Shown: piece after piece, positions 1-6,308 of the stretch
Numbering within the stretch: the first letter of the stretch is position 1
Layout: every line of letters begins with the position of its first letter
Origin: an uncultured Collinsella sp.
GTDB taxonomy: Bacteria; Actinomycetota; Coriobacteriia; Coriobacteriales; Coriobacteriaceae
DNA length: 8,916 nt
Assembly (NCBI GenBank): GCA_905211615.1
Contig: CAJMBB010000079.1
Coordinates: 1 to 8,916 of the forward strand
Direction of reading: 5' to 3'
Notes under the pieces: generated by a model
Told to the model about the DNA's origin: nothing
The model's database searches: none
Seen by the model: only the letters and a program-made list of their open reading frames with translations
Made by a program: the position numbers and the translations under genes

Positions 1-2
1 CC

Positions 3-908
3 GCCTGCCATTTGTGTCCGCGCCGTTGCGGTGCGGCGCGCGATGAGGGCGCGCGCGGCGTATGCGGTGCTAACGACACGCTCAGGGTGGCCCGCGCGGC
101 GCTTCATATGTGGGAGGAGCCGCCTATCTCGGGCGAGGCCGGTTCGGGCACGATCTTCTTTAGCGGTTGCTCGCTTAAATGTATCTACTGCCAGAACCAC
201 GAGATCTCGACCGGCAATTTTGGCCTTGAGATTTCGCCTGAGCGCCTGGTCGAGATTATGCTGGAACTGCAGGACCAGGGTGCCAACAACATCAATTTGG
301 TGACGGCGACGCACTATGCGCACCTGTTGCCTGCCGCGATTGCCGCGGCACGGGCGCGCGGGCTGGTCATCCCAATCGTCTGCAACACGAGCGGTTACGA
401 GCGCGCGAGTGCCGTGGCGGCGCTCGGTGACCTGGTCGATGTGTGGCTTACCGACTTTAAATATGCCGATGCCGGGCTTGCGCAGTCGCTCTCCCATATA
501 ATGGATTACCCGCGTGTGGCCGTGTCGGGTCTGGCCCAGATGGCGCGCGAGATCGAGCGCCGCGGGGGAGAGTTGGTGGACGAGGACGGGCTTATGAAGC
601 GTGGCATGATCGTGCGTCACCTGGTGCTTCCGGGGCATGCAGACGATTCGTGTCGCGTGCTGGACCTGGTGTGGCAGACGGTGGGCGACGTGCCGATCTC
701 GGTTATGAACCAGTACACGCCCAATGCGCTCATGCGCGAGCAGGGCGGCGACCTGGCACGCGCCGTGACGCGTGAGGAGTACGAGCAGGTGCTCGACCAT
801 GCCGACGACCTGGGCTTTACGACGATGTTCTGGCAAGAGGGCGGCGCGGTAGACGAGAGCTTCACCCCGGCCTTCGACACCACCGGCGTTCTTACTAGTG
901 CAAAATAG
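3..908 (+). CDS. PflX-type radical SAM protein (5' partial)
   Basis: The reading frame is open to the left window edge, so the true start is outside; the TTG at 12 is internal. The first visible codons read A-C-H-L-C-P-R-R-C-G, followed by G-V-C-G, giving a Cys-x2-Cys-x3-Cys-x11-Cys cluster (nt 6-65). This N-terminal signature belongs to the PflX / COG1313 group of putative pyruvate formate-lyase activating enzyme-like proteins. The radical SAM motif GCSLKCIYCQN (CxxxCxxC, first Cys codon at nt 168) should bind a 4Fe-4S cluster and S-adenosylmethionine. Other core segments are NLVTATHY and WLTDFKYAD, typical of this family, with MNQYTPNA near the C-terminus. About 301 residues are visible and little seems missing. 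The family fold is clear, but the substrate is unknown and a true PFL-activating role should not be assumed. No partner gene is visible. The stop at 906-908 lies just before a GGGACGGGGC repeat cluster. Confidence 0.88.
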   Translation, partial: ACHLCPRRCGAARDEGARGVCGANDTLRVARAALHMWEEPPISGEAGSGTIFFSGCSLKCIYCQNHEISTGNFGLEISPERLVEIMLELQDQGANNINLVTATHYAHLLPAAIAAARARGLVIPIVCNTSGYERASAVAALGDLVDVWLTDFKYADAGLAQSLSHIMDYPRVAVSGLAQMAREIERRGGELVDEDGLMKRGMIVRHLVLPGHADDSCRVLDLVWQTVGDVPISVMNQYTPNALMREQGGDLARAVTREEYEQVLDHADDLGFTTMFWQEGGAVDESFTPAFDTTGVLTSAK

Positions 909-923
909 TGCGTTCGCCGATGA

Positions 924-1016
924 TTTTTCTGGGACGGGGCTCTTTGAGTAGTCTTTTTGGGACGGGGCCGAACTGGCATCCGAAAAGTAGTCAAAACAGC
1001 CCCGTCCCAAAAAGAC
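924..1016. repeat. GGGACGGGGC repeat cluster with perfect 18-bp inverted repeat
   Basis: The core GGGACGGGGC occurs at 931-940 and 959-968 in the same orientation and again, inverted, at 999-1008. The second and third copies form a perfect 18-bp inverted repeat, GTCTTTTTGGGACGGGGC (951-968) and its complement (999-1016), around a 30-nt centre. The first copy matches the third over about 30 nt when one is reverse-complemented, including the T-rich run before the core and a TTTGA-type segment after it. The cluster lies between the radical SAM stop and the tRNA promoter. It could act as a terminator-like hairpin, but its pattern (short, intergenic, repeated core in both orientations) better fits a REP/BIME-like or MITE-like element. 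No transposase is in the window. Confidence 0.75.
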
Positions 1017-1029
1017 TGGTTATTGGGCG

Positions 1030-1057
1030 TTGACAGTTGGCGAGCCGTAGGTAAAAT
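1030..1057 (+). promoter_or_regulatory. Sigma-70-type promoter of the tRNA-Ala gene
   Basis: A perfect -35 box TTGACA (1030-1035) is followed after 16 bp by TAAAAT (1052-1057), one mismatch from TATAAT. Initiation would be expected around 1063-1066, a few bases before the mature tRNA at 1071. It is the best promoter match I found in the window, which suits a stable RNA gene. It could also supply transcripts reading through the 1159-1189 terminator into the downstream gene. Confidence 0.75.
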
Positions 1058-1070
1058 ATCGACTTGTCCT

Positions 1071-1143
1071 GGGGACGTAGCTCAGTTGGGAGAGCGCTGC
1101 CGTCGCATGGCAGAGGCCGAGGGTTCGACTCCCTTCGTCTCCA
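1071..1143 (+). tRNA. tRNA-Ala (anticodon CGC)
   Basis: A full cloverleaf of 73 nt can be drawn. The acceptor stem is GGGGACG with CGTCTCC (1136-1142), the D-stem GCTC/GAGC, the anticodon stem CTGCC/GGCAG (1097-1101, 1109-1113) and the T-stem GAGGG/CCCTT around TTCGACT. The anticodon loop GTCGCAT (1102-1108) places CGC at 1104-1106, which reads GCG alanine codons. The third acceptor pair is G:U, the classic alanine identity element, and the discriminator is A (1143). The next bases are CCC, so CCA is not encoded and must be added by the CCA-adding enzyme. A strong promoter lies upstream and a strong terminator starts 15 nt after the 3' end. Confidence 0.96.
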
Positions 1144-1158
1144 CCCTTGGATTTGATA

Positions 1159-1189
1159 AGCCGCTGACATTGTGTCGGCGGCTTTTTTT
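1159..1189 (+). terminator. Rho-independent terminator after tRNA-Ala
   Basis: The arms AGCCGCTGACA (1159-1169) and TGTCGGCGGCT (1173-1183) pair over 11 bp with one U:G wobble around a 3-nt loop, followed by a run of T to 1189. This is a textbook intrinsic terminator for the tRNA transcript. The ribosome binding site of the next gene begins within about 6 nt of the T-run, so the terminator also sits in the leader of that gene. Confidence 0.92.
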
Positions 1190-1207
1190 GAAAGAAAGGG
1201 CTGCACC

Positions 1208-1666
1208 ATGGCCGAGCTTGAGTCCCAACCATTGTCCGACGAGGAACGCGCCGAGTTGGAAGAGCTCCGCGCCGAGAAGGCCCGCCGCGAGGCTCGGGAA
1301 GAGGCCCGTCGCGAGCGTGAGGAGCTGGCTGCCCTGCGTGCCGAGCGTGCGAAGGCCGAGGAGGCCGCCACGAACGCCGCATCCGCATCGGCGCCCGCGC
1401 CCGCACCCAAGCCCGCTGCTGCGAAGCCTGCACCTGCCGCGCCCAAACCTCAGCCTAAAAAGGCCGCTCGTCCCAAGTCCGTCGAGCCCAAGTCGAGCCG
1501 TGACGAGATGACCTTTGCCCAGCGCATGGTTACCTCCAAGGAGCCTACGGGCGAGAACGAGATCCCTGGCATGGCGCCGGCTCAAAAAATCATCATTGTC
1601 CTTGCCCTCATCGCGTTTGTCATCTTTATGGGCTACACGATCCTGACCAGCATGGGCCTGTTCTAA
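1208..1666 (+). CDS. Uncharacterised coiled-coil, Ala/Pro-rich protein with C-terminal membrane helix
   Basis: The predicted product has 152 residues. ATG 1208 is preferred because AAAGGG (1195-1200) lies 7 nt upstream; the earlier TTG at 1172 is inside the terminator. Residues about 10-55 are extremely rich in Glu, Arg and Ala with Leu spacing (EERAELEELRAEKARREARE) and should form a charged coiled coil. Residues about 56-92 are an Ala/Pro/Lys linker of the (A/P)APKP type, likely extended. Residues about 93-126 are a polar segment, and residues 127-149 form one hydrophobic helix (KIIIVLALIAFVIFMGYTI) followed by only a few residues, as in a tail-anchored protein. There is no N-terminal signal. 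I do not recognise a family. The layout suggests a cytoplasmic coiled coil tethered to the membrane, perhaps a scaffold or envelope-associated protein, but this is inference. pncB follows 84 bp downstream on the same strand. Confidence 0.85.
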   Translation: MAELESQPLSDEERAELEELRAEKARREAREEARREREELAALRAERAKAEEAATNAASASAPAPAPKPAAAKPAPAAPKPQPKKAARPKSVEPKSSRDEMTFAQRMVTSKEPTGENEIPGMAPAQKIIIVLALIAFVIFMGYTILTSMGLF

Positions 1667-1750
1667 CCGATTCGCATCGGGCGTCATGTCCGCATGCTCT
1701 GCTCTCGTCCAACCCTCAAATTCTGCACCACACATCCGAAAGGTCGCCCC

Positions 1751-3256
1751 ATGGCTTTGACCGACATCTCGCATCCCACCGACATTGCAATGCTCACCGA
1801 TCTGTACGAACTCACTATGGCCCAGGGCCTGTGGGAGAGCGGCAAGGCCAATGAGCAGGGTTGTTTTACGGCGTTTTACCGCGACCATCCCTTTGGCAGC
1901 GCCTATGCCGTTATGTGCGGCACCGCCGAGCTGCCCGAGCTTGTCGAGAACCTGCGCTTTACGCCCGAGGACATCGACTATCTAGCTTCGCTCCAGGCTC
2001 CGGCCGGCGGCGCGATGTTTAAGCCTGCATTCCTCGACTACCTGCGCAACTTCCGTGCGCACGTGAACATTGACGCCGTGCCCGAGGGCGAGCTCGTGTT
2101 TCCGCGCGAGCCCATGGTGCGCGTCACCGGCCCGTCGCTGGAGTGCCAGCTTCTCGAGACCGCGCTGCTCAACATCGTCGGCTTCCAGACGCTTGTTGCC
2201 ACCAAGACGGCACGCGTGGTGTTGGCGGCCGACGGTCGTCCCGTGGCCGAGTTTGGCCTGCGCCGTGCCCAGGGTCCCGATGGCGGCCTGGCCGTCGCGC
2301 GCGCGAGCTACGTTGCCGGCTGTTCCTCTACGTCTAATGTGCTCGCCGGTCGCCGCTACGGTATTCCCGTCTTTGGCACACATGCGCACAGCTGGGTGAT
2401 GAGCTTCGATTCCGAGCTCGAGGCCTTCCGCGCATTTGCCAAGTCGAGCCCCAAGAACTGTACGCTGCTCATCGACACCTACGATGTACGCGAGGGCTGC
2501 GAGCATGCCATTACGGTTGCCAAGGAGATGGAGGCGGTGGGCGAGCGCCTGTCGGCTATTCGCATCGACTCGGGCGACCTCGCCAAGCTGTCCAAGTATG
2601 TCCGCGGCCGTTTTGATGCTGAGGGCCTGCCCTATGTGGGGATTTCGGTCTCCAATGACCTGGACGAGTACACGATCCAGTCGCTGCTCGACCAGGGTGC
2701 GCCCATCGATAGCTTTGGCGTGGGCACCAAGCTCGCGACCTGCTACGATCAGCCGGCGCTGGGCGGCGTGTACAAGCTTTCGGCCCGCCGCGCGAGCGAG
2801 ACGGACCCGTGGACGCCGGTGGTGAAGCTTTCCGAGCAGCCCTACAAGCGCACGATTCCCGGCGTGCAGCGCGTGCGCCGTTATTACGATGGCTTTGGCG
2901 GCCCGGTCTGCGACATGATCTATGACGAGGACCATCTGGCAGGTGAGGGCGCCGCGCGCGGCAATACCCTCGTGGCCGTAAACGATGCGGCGCTGGTGAC
3001 CGACGTGTCCGAGCTTGAGTATCGTGAGCTGCTGGTGCCGATCGTGCGCGACGGCAGTGCGGTTGCTCCGCGTGAGAGCATCGAGGACGCGCGCGAGCGC
3101 TGTGCTTGGGCACTCGATCATCTGGACGCAGCTTTCAAGCGCTTCCTGTACCCGCAGACCTATGTTGTGGGCATGGAGCAGGGCCTGGCTCAGGTGCGCG
3201 ACGAGCTCGTGCGCAAGAACATGGCCGCGGCTTCGGCTTTCCCCTGGGCTCACTAA
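1751..3256 (+). CDS. pncB: Nicotinate phosphoribosyltransferase
   Basis: The 501-residue product converts nicotinate and PRPP to nicotinate mononucleotide, normally with ATP hydrolysis, in the Preiss-Handler NAD salvage pathway in the cytoplasm. Family signatures are TDLYELTMAQ near the N-terminus (16-25), EFGLRRAQGPDG (167-178), GTHAHSWVMSF (209-219), in which H213 matches the position of the phosphorylated histidine of the family, IDTYD (241-245), RIDSGDL (271-277) and GVGTKL (323-328). The length fits the longer bacterial/mammalian-type NAPRT class rather than the ~400-residue enterobacterial form. ATG 1751 is chosen because GAAAGG (1738-1743) lies 7 nt upstream and the N-terminal motif then sits at the usual distance; ATG 1694 has no such support. 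No convincing promoter is seen in 1667-1750, so cotranscription with the upstream small gene is possible. No other NAD gene is visible. Confidence 0.96.
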   Translation: MALTDISHPTDIAMLTDLYELTMAQGLWESGKANEQGCFTAFYRDHPFGSAYAVMCGTAELPELVENLRFTPEDIDYLASLQAPAGGAMFKPAFLDYLRNFRAHVNIDAVPEGELVFPREPMVRVTGPSLECQLLETALLNIVGFQTLVATKTARVVLAADGRPVAEFGLRRAQGPDGGLAVARASYVAGCSSTSNVLAGRRYGIPVFGTHAHSWVMSFDSELEAFRAFAKSSPKNCTLLIDTYDVREGCEHAITVAKEMEAVGERLSAIRIDSGDLAKLSKYVRGRFDAEGLPYVGISVSNDLDEYTIQSLLDQGAPIDSFGVGTKLATCYDQPALGGVYKLSARRASETDPWTPVVKLSEQPYKRTIPGVQRVRRYYDGFGGPVCDMIYDEDHLAGEGAARGNTLVAVNDAALVTDVSELEYRELLVPIVRDGSAVAPRESIEDARERCAWALDHLDAAFKRFLYPQTYVVGMEQGLAQVRDELVRKNMAAASAFPWAH

Positions 3257-3263
3257 TTCCTTG

Positions 3264-3297
3264 GGCGGTAGGGGCGAGTCACGCTCCCTTGGCCGCC
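3264..3297 (+). other. Stem-loop between pncB and proB
   Basis: GGCGG (3264-3268) pairs with CCGCC (3293-3297). Inside it, AGGGGCG (3270-3276) pairs with CGC and CCCT (3282-3289, one bulged T) around a 5-nt loop. There is no T-run after it, so it is not a standard intrinsic terminator. It could stabilise the pncB mRNA 3' end or be incidental in GC-rich DNA. Confidence 0.4.
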
Positions 3298-3335
3298 AGC
3301 TCGGCCGTTCGCTGAACAGTTGATTGGTTTGACGT

Positions 3336-4463
3336 ATGACGACTTCTGATAAAACGATGGTGGTAAAGATCGGTTCGTCCACGGTGGTGGGTGCCGATGG
3401 CAAGGTCAACCGCGCGTTTATCGGCGGCCTGGCTGATCAGGCCGCGGCCCTGCGCAAGCTCGGCTGGCGCTTGGTCGTGGTGAGCTCCGGCGCCATTGCC
3501 TGTGGCTATCCCGTGTTGGGCTTCGACCGCAAGCCGGTCGGCGACCTTCCGAGCTTACAGGCCTGCGCCTCGGCTGGTCAGTGCATCATCTCGTCGGCCT
3601 ACGACGAGGAGTTCCATGCGCGCGACCTGCTCACCTCGCTCGTACTGCTCACGCGCCACGACACGGCCCGCCGCACGTCCTACCTGCATGCACGCGACGC
3701 CCTGCTGCGCCTGGTGGAGCTGGGCGTGGTGCCGGTTGTCAACGAGAACGATACCGTCACCGTCGACGAGATCAAGTTTGGCGACAACGACACGCTGGCG
3801 GCGCTTGTGAGCTGCCTGGTTTCTGCCGATCTGTGCGTGACGCTCTCGGACATCGATGGCCTCTATACCGCCAATCCGCACGAGGACCCCACGGCCGAGT
3901 TCGTCCCGGTCGTGCATAAGATCGATGCCAAGATTATCGCCTCGGCGGGTGATTCTTCCACATCGGTGGGCACGGGCGGCATGATTACCAAGATCCGTGC
4001 GAGCCGCATTCTGATGACGGCGGGCATTCAGAGCGTGATTTGCTCGGGCGAGGAGCCCGATGCACTCGTGCGCCTGGCCCGCGGCAAGAGTGTGGGAACC
4101 CTGTTCGATCCGCCGGCGGAACGCCTGGACATTGCGCCGCGCAAGCTGTGGATCGCGCTGGGTGACAAGGCACATGGCTCGGTGACGGTCGATGATGGTG
4201 CTGCGAAGGCGCTGGTCAGCCGTGGCTCTTCCTTGCTTGCGGTGGGTATTCGCGAGGTCGATGGCCAGTTTTCCGAGGGCGATGTGCTCGATGTGTGCGA
4301 TCCGAGCGGTATGGTCGTCGCCCGCGGTATCGCTGAGGCCGATTCGGACGTGCTGGAACTTGCCGCCGGCCGCCGCCAGGACCAGATCGCCAGCAACCGC
4401 CTGCTTGCTAACCTGGCCGAGAAGCCGGCGATCCATCGAGACAACTTGATTGTATTTGCTTAG
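3336..4463 (+). CDS. proB: Glutamate 5-kinase with C-terminal PUA domain
   Basis: The 375-residue product phosphorylates L-glutamate to gamma-glutamyl phosphate with ATP, the first and usually proline-inhibited step of proline synthesis. The amino acid kinase domain covers about residues 8-255: VVKIGSS (9-15), VSSGAI (49-54), NENDTV (137-142), FGDND (148-152), LSDIDGLYTANP (170-181) and GTGGMITKI (212-220). Residues about 275-355 fit the PUA domain found in full-length ProB, and the end AIHRDNLIVF is typical. ATG 3336 is chosen because an in-frame TGA lies at 3330-3332; the next start, M8 (3357), would leave almost nothing before the kinase core. Only a weak Shine-Dalgarno is seen, unlike the neighbouring genes. 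proA, usually adjacent, lies 1.85 kb away beyond an opposing gene. The 79-bp gap to pncB has no clear terminator, so the two may share a transcript. Confidence 0.97.
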   Translation: MTTSDKTMVVKIGSSTVVGADGKVNRAFIGGLADQAAALRKLGWRLVVVSSGAIACGYPVLGFDRKPVGDLPSLQACASAGQCIISSAYDEEFHARDLLTSLVLLTRHDTARRTSYLHARDALLRLVELGVVPVVNENDTVTVDEIKFGDNDTLAALVSCLVSADLCVTLSDIDGLYTANPHEDPTAEFVPVVHKIDAKIIASAGDSSTSVGTGGMITKIRASRILMTAGIQSVICSGEEPDALVRLARGKSVGTLFDPPAERLDIAPRKLWIALGDKAHGSVTVDDGAAKALVSRGSSLLAVGIREVDGQFSEGDVLDVCDPSGMVVARGIAEADSDVLELAAGRRQDQIASNRLLANLAEKPAIHRDNLIVFA

Positions 4464-4500
4464 GCCTCGACGCCGGGCGCCTTCGATCTGCAAGGCACGT

Positions 4501-4530
4501 GGGGCGAAATTACCAGGGTAACTTTGCCCC
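4501..4530 (+). other. Strong stem-loop downstream of proB
   Basis: GGGGCGAAATTAC (4501-4513) and GTAACTTTGCCCC (4518-4530) pair over 13 positions with one G:U and one A:C mismatch around the loop CAGG. No T-run follows (GCCGCGC comes next), so it is not a typical intrinsic terminator. It starts 37 nt after the proB stop and may stabilise the mRNA 3' end or be a repeat-derived palindrome. Confidence 0.5.
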
Positions 4531-4552
4531 GCCGCGCTTATGTCCGAGCTGG

Positions 4553-4716
4553 TCGCCACGATAATGGCCCATCTACTACGTTTGATAGGCTATCGGTGAC
4601 CATGCCAAGAATTGCAAAAATAAAACCGCAGGTAGAACGCCTGCGGTTTTCTTTATTTATGGCATCTGGTTGGGCCATGCGGGTGAAACGTAGTAGATGG
4701 GCCGCTTTCGTGGCGA
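4553..4716. repeat. 164-bp nested palindromic element with 31-nt terminal arms
   Basis: The outer arms are 4553-4583 and 4686-4716. From the outside in they are a perfect 9-bp match (TCGCCACGA / TCGTGGCGA), a 4-nt poorly matching step (TAAT / GCTT), and a perfect 18-bp match (GGCCCATCTACTACGTTT, 4566-4583, with its complement at 4686-4703). The interior holds ATGCCA (4603-4608) / TGGCAT (4660-4665) and, at the centre, an 11-bp perfect stem. There is no coding capacity beyond spurious short ORFs. I see no target-site duplication. The long matched arms around a small non-coding core resemble a MITE-like or BIME-like element. It occupies most of the 314-bp gap between the convergent proB and hydrolase genes. 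Confidence 0.75.
4622..4650. terminator. Bidirectional intrinsic terminator between proB and the hydrolase gene
   Basis: AAAACCGCAGG (4622-4632) and CCTGCGGTTTT (4640-4650) form a perfect 11-bp stem with a 7-nt loop. On the + strand the stem runs into TTTTCTTTATTT; on the - strand the tail reads TTTTATTTTT. It can therefore end both the proB transcript and the convergent hydrolase transcript. It is the centre of the larger palindrome spanning 4553-4716. Confidence 0.88.
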
Positions 4717-4734
4717 AGGACATCATCCGACACT

Positions 4735-4780
4735 TGGGGACGTTCCTATTGTGCCGGCAGGTGGGGATATTCCTTTGCTA
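4735..4780. repeat. Degenerate tandem GGGAC-type repeat touching the hydrolase stop
   Basis: Two related units follow each other: TGGGGACGTTCCTATTGTGC at 4735-4754, with a GCCGGCAGG linker, and TGGGGATATTCCTTTGC beginning at 4762. They share TGGGGA-x-x-TTCCT-x-TT-GC. The second unit extends into the hydrolase stop codon (TAG on the - strand, 4778-4780). The GGGAC core also occurs in the 924-1016 and 7603-7641 repeats. The element probably belongs to a dispersed intergenic repeat family, but only a genome-wide count can show that. Confidence 0.5.
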
Positions 4781-6196
4781 GAAGATTCGGCGCAGGTCTC
4801 CGCGGTTGAGGGCCTCGTCGAAGAGGTGCTTGAATACCACGCTGCCGTGCAGGCCGTCGTGCTCGAACTCGTTGGTCACCCAGGCGTGCGAGTTGCCCAC
4901 GCGGTCGAGCGTGTCGAGCTGCATGCCCGAGTCCACGTACATGTCATCGAAGTACACCGCGGCCTGGAGCGGCACCTCGTTGCAAGCCAGGCGCTGCGGG
5001 TCGTAGATCTTGTCCCAGTTCGTGTCTTCCATCAGCAGATCCATCGCGGGCTTGAAGGGTTTGAGCTCGGGCATCTGCTCAAACATCCACGGGAACATGG
5101 CCTCGCCGGTAAACATAAGCGGGCGCGCGAGTGTGTCGAACTCGGCACGATGAGCCTTCTCTTCTGCCGCGGCCCAGCGAATGGGCATAGTGTCACCGTC
5201 GGCGTAGATGAACTCCTGAAGCGTCCAGTACAGCGGATTCGTGCGCGTGTTGGTGCGCTCGAAGGCGCGCATCAAAAAGCTGTCAGATACCGAGGCGCCG
5301 CAGGTCAGCGTGCCGTCGCCGTCAACAAAAGCGTGATCGATAATCCAATGCATGCGCTCAAAGCTCGGCTTCATGCCAAAGTCGCTGCCCATGAGCTGTA
5401 GGCGCTCGACCGTCATCGGCGAGCCGTCGGGCAGCACGGGCTTCTGAGCCTCGAGCGCATCGGCCAGGGCTGCCACGCGCTTGACGTCGGCGGGGTAGCG
5501 GTCGTAATACTGCTGCGTCTTGGCGGCCATGCGCGGGAAGGTGTGCGCGTAGACCTCGCTGGCGCTCGCCGGCACGTGGGGGATGCCGCCGCAGGTAAAG
5601 CTCGCCGCCACGCCCTCGGGGAAGAGCGACAGATAGCTCAGCGTCAAAAAGCCGCCGTAGCTTTGGCCGAGCGTGACCCACGGCTTGCCGCCAAAGCCCA
5701 CTAGGCGCAGGTACTCAAAATCGCGCACGATGGAGCTGGCAAGATGGCGCTTGAGGAAATCCGCCTGCGAGCGTGCTGTATCGGCGCCGGCGGCCGTTGC
5801 ACGATCACCCAGTGCCTTGATCGTGCGTCCGTCCACGCAGCTACTGCGTCCGGTGCCGCGCTGGTCGGGAAGGACCACGCGGAAGTGCTTGACGGCCTCC
5901 TCGATCCAGCCGTCGCTTGTGGGCGACAGCGGACGCGGGCTCTCGCCGCCGGGGCCGCCCTGCAAAAACAGGAGCAGCGGCAGATCGTCGTTGATGCGGT
6001 CAGGCGCGCAAGCCACGCGGTAGAAGAGCTTGATGCTCTCGGGCGCGCCGGCGATTGGTGCCGGCATAGCGCCGCGGCGCATGGTGCTGCCGACGGCCAG
6101 GAGCATCGGCTCCAGGCCGCGCCAGTCAAGGGGGACGTCGATGCTGTGGTCCTCGACGTAAAGGCCGGGGACGTGGTACGAAGTGATGAGGGCCAT
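4778..6196 (-). CDS. Prolyl aminopeptidase-like alpha/beta hydrolase (peptidase S33 family)
   Basis: The product is 472 residues long with no signal peptide, so probably cytoplasmic. LLFLQGGPGGESPRP (75-89) corresponds to the HGGPG oxyanion segment of S33 peptidases, with Gln in place of His. VVLPDQRGTGRS (107-118) is the DQRG motif seen in proline iminopeptidases. GQSYGGF (177-183) holds the likely nucleophile S179. YFDDMYVDSG (415-424) and WVTNEFEHDG (439-448) probably carry the catalytic Asp and His (D418 or D422; H446). The family releases N-terminal proline or short peptides. It belongs to the longer group of about 430-470 residues, whose substrate is less certain. The start at 6196 is preferred over 6277 because CGGAAG lies 6 nt upstream. 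It is convergent with proB and divergent from proA. Peptide-derived proline next to the proline synthesis genes is suggestive, but the link is inference. Confidence 0.87.
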   Translation of the reverse strand: MALITSYHVPGLYVEDHSIDVPLDWRGLEPMLLAVGSTMRRGAMPAPIAGAPESIKLFYRVACAPDRINDDLPLLLFLQGGPGGESPRPLSPTSDGWIEEAVKHFRVVLPDQRGTGRSSCVDGRTIKALGDRATAAGADTARSQADFLKRHLASSIVRDFEYLRLVGFGGKPWVTLGQSYGGFLTLSYLSLFPEGVAASFTCGGIPHVPASASEVYAHTFPRMAAKTQQYYDRYPADVKRVAALADALEAQKPVLPDGSPMTVERLQLMGSDFGMKPSFERMHWIIDHAFVDGDGTLTCGASVSDSFLMRAFERTNTRTNPLYWTLQEFIYADGDTMPIRWAAAEEKAHRAEFDTLARPLMFTGEAMFPWMFEQMPELKPFKPAMDLLMEDTNWDKIYDPQRLACNEVPLQAAVYFDDMYVDSGMQLDTLDRVGNSHAWVTNEFEHDGLHGSVVFKHLFDEALNRGDLRRIF

Positions 6197-6234
6197 GTGA
6201 GTCTTCCGTTCGTTGCGGTGTTTCGGGTTGACCA

Positions 6235-6265
6235 ATTCTACCGCCGCGGGCGAGGCCATGTGCAA
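6235..6265 (-). promoter_or_regulatory. Candidate promoter for the hydrolase gene
   Basis: On the - strand, TAGAAT (6240-6235) is one mismatch from the -10 consensus and lies 38 nt upstream of the chosen start. The best -35 candidate is TTGCAC (6265-6260), with a long 19-bp spacer. The match is weak and is offered only because this 112-bp divergent region must drive the hydrolase and perhaps proA. I found no equally good + strand promoter for proA. Confidence 0.25.
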
Positions 6266-6308
6266 ATCGGCTACCATGGTTGCAAACTTCTAGGAGAAAG
6301 GGCCGCCC

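Noticed and set aside
12..14. TTG as the start of the radical SAM gene
   Set aside because: The codons before it are open and encode the conserved Cys-His that begins the C-x2-C-P-R-x-C-G motif, so the start is beyond the left edge.
1071..1076. GGGGAC at the tRNA 5' end as another repeat copy
   Set aside because: It is part of the acceptor stem and its flanks do not match the repeat units.
1119..1143. tRNA-Ala 3' end as an integration (att) site
   Set aside because: No second copy of the tRNA 3' segment, integrase or foreign-looking gene block is present in the window.
1667..1680. CCGAT-TCGC-ATCGG hairpin after the coiled-coil gene as a terminator
   Set aside because: The stem is only 5 bp and no T-run follows it.
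1082..1888. Long - strand open frame opposite the tRNA, the coiled-coil gene and the pncB start
   Set aside because: It crosses a tRNA, a terminator and two well-supported + strand genes, and its composition is the reverse shadow of GC-rich codons.
1982..3409. 475-codon - strand open frame opposite pncB
   Set aside because: It is an antisense shadow; pncB has all family motifs on the + strand and the shadow protein has none.
3555..4559. 334-codon - strand open frame opposite proB
   Set aside because: It is an antisense shadow of a clear proB, with no recognisable domain or ribosome binding site.
4524..4781. Short + strand open frame across the proB-hydrolase gap
   Set aside because: It runs through the terminator and the palindromic repeat, has no ribosome binding site and no plausible protein features.
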